Below are positions 57,909 to 64,000 of a DNA stretch of 64,000 nucleotides, piece by piece (the stretch's first letter is position 1; each line of letters begins with the position of its first letter). Origin of the DNA: Bettongia penicillata ogilbyi (taxonomy: Eukaryota; Chordata; Mammalia; Diprotodontia; Potoroidae); NCBI GenBank assembly GCA_023548195.1, contig JAJHZJ010000252.1, positions 4,751,242 through 4,815,241 on the forward strand, given 5' to 3'. The position numbers and the translations under genes were made by a program. A model generated the notes under the pieces. That model saw nothing but the letters and a program-made list of their open reading frames with translations. It had not been told where the DNA came from and did not search any database.

Positions 57909-58639
57909 AACATGTCAGAACTCGAGCTACCAAAGTGAGTTTTCTTGGGGGGGGAGTGGACGGCTAGGAAGATAGGTATCTATACTTTCTTACAATGCTA
58001 TTACTATTCATAATTCATCTTCAGAATTACTTTCAGAACCCATAACAAACCACACAAGGAAATTATTCATTACTTTACAGTTATACCTACTTTTCGAGGG
58101 AATTGTGACTATAGATGAAATTATGCAGACTCTGCAACTACTTTATTTACCTGACTTGGCTCTGAATGATTTTTGTCTCATTTTCTAAATTAAACTTACT
58201 CTCAGAGGTTAAAGGATACTTCACTCCCTCTATACCATCTCCACCCCTCACACTATAGGATTTCAGTTTCCTTAGGTAGAAAAGAGATCTAAATGATCTA
58301 CTAGTAGAAAGAATTTTTGATGTAGAATTTAGTTTAGAATAAATTTAGGTAGAACTAAATAGAAACAATAGATTTAGATTATAGATTAAATAGAAATAAA
58401 TATAATTTAATTTAGAATAAGGGTTAGAATCCAGAGTTGCCACCACTGCTGGAAGGGTCACACAGTGGGCTGGGTTCTTTCTCCTGGTGTGTTAAAATTA
58501 ATTGGGATCCTCAGTCATTTGTTTATCTGATTGTTTTCTAAAATGAGGCAGCAGAACTGAGAACGCAGAATTTATGACATGCGTCTGGTGGTTATGAATT
58601 TCCTAACAAATCTTCTCTTTTATTTATACATCTATAACC
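57909..58639. other. Intron 1, unassigned
   Basis: 58310-58430 is a degenerate atttagaataaa-type low-complexity stretch. Confidence 0.45.
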
Positions 58640-59060
58640 AACTCTGGCTCCATAGTTATCTTTTGGCTTATAAATCTCTCCCTCTCTCAATTAGCCCTTA
58701 GAAATTCTCCAAATGCAGCCTTGCAGCATAAATCTCACAAACCTAGCCTTGAAGTGTAATTCTCTTGATTTATCTTTCTAAAACTTTGTTTCTCTTTCCT
58801 TAGAGTAATGTGCGAGATTCTGCCCCCATCTTTGACAACTGTAAAAACTAAGAATTATTTTTGTTTCCCTGATATAATTAGAACTATATAAGCTTTGTAA
58901 AACCCCTCTGGTTGAGGTTTGGAGTATTTTTTAAATTCTGGACCTGTGCTTAAGCATAATAAGAACCTGGGTTTGAACTCCTATATTTCACTACTGCTCC
59001 CTCTGATGGGCAGCAGGAATGCTTCCCAAACACCCCAAACAATAAATGATAAAATCACAG
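58640..59060 (+). other. Weak LTR-like segment
   Basis: A TATATAAG (58885-58892) lies about 150 bases before an AATAAA (59040-59045). No ends or duplication are seen. It could be chance in AT-rich sequence. Confidence 0.2.
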
Positions 59061-60055
59061 GAAGATATACAAGCTCATGTTCTGCCTTTCATGGCCGGCC
59101 TTACCCACCCAATGCAGATGCTTCTTTTTATGACAACATTCCCATAAGGCCAACTGTTCTAAGGAGGGAGTCCTTGAATTCTGGGGAGAGAAGGGACTTA
59201 GGGAGGCCCCTACATCTTGTAAACAATGCGACTGAAAATCAGAGCTCAGCTCCTGGATGTATACAATTTGGGTCACTTAAGTGCACAAAGTCTAAATGTT
59301 TTAACCATCTTCTAATGAGGTTCCACTATGTGTATCCTCATGAAAGTATTCTACTGCTTATCCTAAAAATCTCAAATAGGAAGTGTTTGATAATATTTTA
59401 AAGGAGATAAGAAAATTTATCATCTCATAAATCAACCTAAACATGGTCAAAAGGGGAGGAATGTTTTAGAATGGGAAAAAAACAATTTCTATCCAGCTAC
59501 AAAACAGGATTTGAAACTCAGCTTTGATACTCCAATCACTAAATTAAGATGAAGAAGAAAAAATCCTATTCAGCAAAATTCTACATAAATTATTTTGTAT
59601 TATTCTACTTAGTCTCACAGATTTGGCACTGAAATTCCTAGCCAAACTATGACTGATATTTCTTTTGCATTTCAATATTATATGACATGATTTTTCCCCT
59701 AACTAGAAATTTCAAAAGTGTTGTTGTAAATAATTCCTCTTTACGTGCCTATTTAATGTATGACACCTTTGGCTAAAGCAATGTGTGCTCATGTGTATGT
59801 GTACACAACACACACAACATACAACATACAATTATACGCATGGTTATAAGATCTTGGAAAGCAGGAACAAATAGCAAATGTTTACAGACATATGCATTTT
59901 TAAATAGTTTTGTGTTGAGAAATGAATTAAAGAAGAATTAAGATGTCTTGGTGCGTGGCAAAGAGTTTCAGGTAGAAAAGGTTTTTAATTCAGTAGGACA
60001 TGAGGATGAATCTCAAGTAAACCAGGGCATGAGGCTCAGCCCAGTGTGAAAAAGA
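59061..60055. other. Intron 1, unassigned
   Basis: The 160-codon plus-strand frame 58919-59401 that overlaps the start has no recognisable domain and unremarkable composition. A (CA)-rich tract is at 59785-59835. Confidence 0.4.
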
Positions 60056-60150
60056 AACAACCCACGAACAAGCACTTATTAAGCATCTTCTCTGTACCAG
60101 GCACTGGGCTAGGTGAGGGACATCAGATTTCAAGGGGCTGAAAAGCGAAT
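60056..60150 (-). repeat. L2 3' end fragment
   Basis: aagcacttattaagcatctt, ctgtaccaggcactgggcta. Confidence 0.6.
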
Positions 60151-60273
60151 GTGGGTTAAGGAAGCAGAGGAAGCAAATGTTCTTATCAAAAGTTTTTAAG
60201 TAAAAGACAAGCTATAGGACAACCAGCTGAGAGAATCAAGAACTGGGTTTTATTTTAGTGATAAAGGAGACAT

Positions 60274-61251
60274 GGACATTTCATTTTTTGGTTTTTTTTT
60301 TGATTGATAGAAAAGCTGTTTTATTTATTTACTCATTTATTTTATGATTTGTTTTCAGTGTTCTACAGTCACTTCCATATATCTTAGACTTTTTCCCCTC
60401 CCTCTCCCTCCTTCCCTGAGATGGCACATGGTTGATGGGAGAACTCATGAAAACAAAACATAATACAAAAGAAAATGATCATAATACAAAAGAAAATGAT
60501 CTCCTTCATTTTGTGATTGAATTCCACAGTTCTTTCTCTGGATGTGGAAGGCATTTTGCCTTAAGAGATCATTGGGAATTTTTTAAGTCCTTGCATTGCA
60601 ATGAAATTCCAAGTCTACCAGAAAAAACTCTAGCACACTGTGGTTGTTGCTGTGCACAAAGTTCTCCTGGTTCTGCTCCTTTCGCTCAGCATCAGTTCAT
60701 ATAAGTCCTTCCAGGCCTCTCTGAAGTCTTCTTGTTCATCATTTCTTATAGCACAGTAGTATTCCATTACATTCATACACGGCAACTTGTTCAGCCATTC
60801 CCCAATTGATGGGCATCCACTCTATTTCCAGTTCTTGGCCGTCACAAAGAGACCTGATAAAAGTATTTTTGTACATGTGGGACCTTTTCCCATTTTTATG
60901 ATCTCTTTGGGATAGAGTCCTGGATCAAAGTATATGCACATTATTGTAGCCCTTTGGGAATAGTTCCACATTGATCTCCAGAATGGTTGGATCAGCTCAC
61001 AGCTCGACCAACAATGAATTAGTGTTGCAACTCTCCCACATCTTCTCCAACATTCATCATCTTTCCTGTTCTGTCATGTTAGCCAAACTGATAGGTGTGA
61101 TGTGGTACCTCAGAGTTGTTTTGATTTGCATCTCTCTAATCAATATGGACTTAGAGCATTTTTCATGACTATAGACAGTTTTAATTTCTTCCTCTGACAA
61201 CTGCCTGTTCATATCCTTTGACCTTTTATCAATTAGGGAAGGACATTTCAT
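60274..61251 (-). mobile_element. 5'-truncated L1 with 11-bp target-site duplication
   Basis: ggacatttcat occurs at 60274-60284 and 61241-61251. The insert starts with a T-rich tract (reverse of the poly(A) tail) and carries the antisense L1 3' end and end of ORF2: cattccccaattgatgggca, tccagaatggttggatcagc, gtggtacctcagagttgttt and ttcatatcctttgacc. It is truncated at the 5' side as usual for L1. It is better preserved than the L1 at 15215. A 21-bp word is duplicated in tandem at 60460-60501. Confidence 0.9.
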
Positions 61252-61369
61252 GTTTTAAATTTTCCTTTTTTAAAATTCTAAATTTTAACAGCAAATAATA
61301 TAAAACTACAAATAATATGTTCTATTTCTTTGCATTACTTGTACATGAACTGGATTTAACTGGGATAGA

Positions 61370-61870
61370 GTTGCACAAAGTCATCAGTCTCAGCTCCTGA
61401 GTCATGCAGTCATCCAAAGTCAAGAAGACTGTTGATGACTCAGGATGCAGTGGCTGACCTTGGCATCTGTGATGTCTACCCAAGCTTTAAGCGCTCCAAG
61501 GCACCTGCTTCAGCTGTCATAGTGGGCATTGGAACAAACTGTTTTCATCTGCCCATTCCAGAGGAAGAAGTCTTCACATGCTTAGGGCTTTAGATCTGTC
61601 AGTTATCCCCAACCTGGTTAAGCCCTTCTGCCAAGGTTTTACTGGGGTATGGCCACTAGGCATGCTACAGCCTCTTGGAGTCACAGGTGAGAGCTGAGTG
61701 CCTGACAGACACCAAAAGTAAATGAGCAACCCTGAAAAGGGCTCTCAGCAAGCCCTCATACCAGAAGGGCTAGTCCTCCCTGAACAACCCATACATCTCA
61801 ATTAAGGGCACTGTGCTACAGGCATAATGAAGTCCCGCAGTTGTAATAGGAAATGATCTCAGGAGGTATG
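61370..61870 (-). repeat. Possible RTE-related marsupial repeat
   Basis: ctgaccttggcatctgtgat, ctttaagcgctccaaggcac, ggtttttactggggtatgg-like words and ctagtcctccctgaacaac look like a known marsupial interspersed repeat, but I cannot assign the family with certainty. Confidence 0.4.
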
Positions 61871-62744
61871 AGTTACAGAACTGATTTCATCTTGCAGGAT
61901 GAGTTTCTGGAGAGGATGAAGTCCAGGAGAACAGGTGAGTAGGAAATTATGAGGGAAAGGCCCTGAGCTCCTTCCATAAATGTTGGAGGATCTGGGTGGA
62001 GTCTCCAATCCACTTTCCACTCTCTCCAGCAGAGGTGGGGAGAGGCCCCACCCATCAGGACTGCTTAGCTGGTGGTGGTTTTCAATTATTGACATTAAGC
62101 TTCATCTCCAGTAAGGTTTAAGTTAGGGCTTCTTTGGTAAAAGATTATTTAATGGTGAATACCTTCCCAAAATAGTTTTGGAAGCTTACCACAAAAGGGA
62201 CGGGATGTGGTGAGAACTCTTGCTCTATAGAGGCTGGGCTGCAGCCTCCTTTCAGGTCCCAAGGAAGCCCCTTGGCTTCCTTTATCCCTGAGACATAAAG
62301 CCTCAGCCCAGTGGGAGGTGGTGTCAAAGACTACCACCATCCACGGACCACCTTCCTGTCCTAAGGACCTGGCTACAGCAGTGACCAACTGTTCAGCAAG
62401 AAAGGAGAAATATTTTTGAGGTAGTATCCTTCAGAAATTGTATTATTTTAATATCTTATTAGTAAACTTGTTTGCATTGCATATTATAGCCAGGGAGGAC
62501 CTTACTGTATTTTCACCCCAGAGCCTAACTCACAAGATAGGCCTAGGACAGGCCTGGTCCAGAATACCTAGATGTGACAAGAAGAAACAAAAAGGACCTT
62601 ATATAATTTGGTGCAATGTACAGTTTTAATGAAAAATACTCTGCTTTATTAATCAGTAGTGAGACCCTTGTAATCTAGGGAGTAAAACCTAAGAAAGAAA
62701 TTGTAGCTTCCAAGTCGAAAGGTATGTATGCATGTGTCTGGCGG
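61871..62744. other. Intron 1, unassigned
   Basis: GC-richer than its surroundings (61900-62400), with short frames on the minus strand and no known domain. No CpG island and no TSPAN7 exon 1. Confidence 0.4.
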
Positions 62745-62745
62745 T

Positions 62746-62763
62746 GGGGGGGGGGGGGGGGGG
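62746..62763 (+). repeat. G18 homopolymer
   Basis: Eighteen consecutive G after gcggt. It can form a quadruplex and is prone to length error in sequencing. Confidence 0.9.
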
Positions 62764-63464
62764 TGTTACCCTATAATCTAAAGGGTTTCATTCTTTATTC
62801 AACAAACTGACAGTACTATAATAAAATAGGGACCAGTAGTCTCACTTTGTCAACATTTTTTTAAAGCAGATAACACTAGAAGTGCTTACACTTCCCGTAA
62901 CTATTGGCATAACTGTATGGCAAATATCCTCTATTGCTGTATATTTACTTGATATGATTAAATATACACTTCCCCTGAAAGACATTGCAAGCTATTTTAA
63001 TAGCAGTCAGATGTATTCTCTCGGTTTCTTGTTATTTTTTTCCTTTTTATTGGAACAGATATTCACAGAAGGTATCAAATAGAGTAATATGCTTTAAAAA
63101 AAATGATGTCACTGGTAATGCAATGCCAGTATCTTGCTGTGTAAGCCATATGGTCTTGACTTACCCAACCTTATTTCTAACAGTCTGCTTTTAACTGCTT
63201 TCAGAATTTAGATAATGAAGATTAAAATCAACTCTACACTGACTTGAATGAGATCATCATATCCTCACCACTTTTAGGTAAAACAGACATCTGAGTTACG
63301 GGTAGAAATACACTCTCCGCAAGCCAACACGACTGGAACAAGAACCTAGGAGAGTAATTTGCTTCTAAGACAAAAAACTTCACTTAAAAAACAATCAAAC
63401 ATGAATTAACTCAACATATGGAAATATTTTAGTAGATCTAATGTTAAAATGCAGCTACAACAGT
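62764..63464. other. Intron 1, unassigned
   Basis: No repeat recognised. Confidence 0.45.
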
Positions 63465-64000
63465 GTATTTATTTTTTTTAAATACAAATTTATTTAACTT
63501 TTTACATTTATTTTCACAAAATTTTGGGTTCCAAATTTTCTCCCCATTTATCCCCTCCCCCCACCCCAATACACTGAGCATTCTAATTTCCCCTATCACC
63601 AATCTGCCCTCTCTTCTATCATCCCTCCCTTCTCTTGTCCCCATCTTCTCTTTTGTCCTGTAGGGCCAGATGACTTTCTATTCCCCTTTACCTGTATTTC
63701 TTATTTCCTAGTAGCAAGAACAATACTCAACAGTTGTTCCTAAAACTTTGAGTTCCAAATTCTCCCCATCCCTCCATACCCACCCATTCCCTTTGGGAAG
63801 GCAGGCAATTCAGTATGGGCCATATCTATGTAGTTTTGCAAATGACTTCGATAACAGTCATGTTGTGTAAGACTAACTATATTTTCCTCCATCCTATTCT
63901 GCCCCCAATTGTTTCTATTCTGTTTTTTGATCCTGTCTTTCCCCAAGAGTGCTGACTTCAAATTGCTCCCTCCTCCCATTGCCCTCCCTTCCATCATCCC
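63465..64000 (-). mobile_element. L1 3' UTR, runs off the window
   Basis: Starts with a T/A-rich tract (reverse poly(A)), then the pyrimidine-rich antisense L1 3' UTR common in marsupials (ccaaattttctccccattta, ttccaaattctccccatccc, tagttttgcaaatgacttcg). The element continues past 64000. Confidence 0.7.

Noticed and set aside
58919..59401. 160-codon plus-strand frame
   Set aside because: No domain, no conserved motif and no splice context recognised; antisense to TSPAN7 intron 1. Length alone is not enough.
61859..62388. Minus-strand frames in a GC-richer segment as a possible exon 1 or new gene
   Set aside because: No match to the TSPAN7 N-terminus, no CpG island and no conserved motif.
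1..64000. CRISPR arrays, operons, tRNA or rRNA genes
   Set aside because: No regularly spaced repeats of that type. tRNA-like words are all SINE heads, and the coding logic is spliced eukaryotic.

Overview
The window is vertebrate nuclear DNA, almost certainly from a marsupial. It is AT-rich, intron-dominated and full of old retrotransposon copies. The marsupial call rests on three things: tRNA-derived SINEs whose head reads ggggcagctaggtggnrcag, some with an RTE-like tail; many long, still recognisable L2/CR1-class LINEs with MIR/THER-type SINEs; and an RTE fragment. I cannot name the species.

The only gene I can support is TSPAN7 (tetraspanin-7, also TM4SF2/CD231), on the minus strand. Exons 2 to 7 are present at 30737-30925, 28400-28474, 26343-26438, 23949-24104, 13286-13369 and 3467-3535. 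All have GT-AG splice sites, all introns are phase 0, and together they encode 222 of the expected 249 residues plus the stop. Exon 1 (27 codons in the human gene) and the promoter are not in the window and must lie beyond position 64000. Everything from 30926 to the end is therefore intron 1. In humans TSPAN7 is at Xp11.4, in the X-added region, so in a marsupial this locus is expected on an autosome (inference from known synteny).

Layout. Positions 1-3466 are the 3' UTR and downstream flank, with SINEs, a 108-base polypurine tract and an antisense L2 end. 3536-13285 is intron 6, with MIRs, a probable solo retroviral LTR and (TA)n tracts. 13370-23948 is intron 5, dense in L2 copies of both orientations, with old L1 fragments, (TC)27 and a G-quadruplex motif. 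24105-30736 covers introns 4 to 2, with an L2 copy interrupted by an L1, an RTE fragment and fairly repeat-poor sequence beside exon 2. 30926-64000 is intron 1, with nested repeats, two SINEs with target-site duplications, an L1 ORF2 block, dead L2 reverse transcriptases, a tandem duplication, and a 5'-truncated L1 with a clean duplication.

I found no prokaryotic-type operon, CRISPR array, tRNA/rRNA gene or novel gene system. The most useful second-look items are the AATAAA overlapping the TSPAN7 stop codon, the sequon kept by compensating changes at N177, the three datable insertions, the 57-bp exact tandem duplication, the hairpin at 35689-35780, and several unassigned repeat-free stretches that could be conserved regulatory sequence. 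Family names come from recognition by eye, without alignments.
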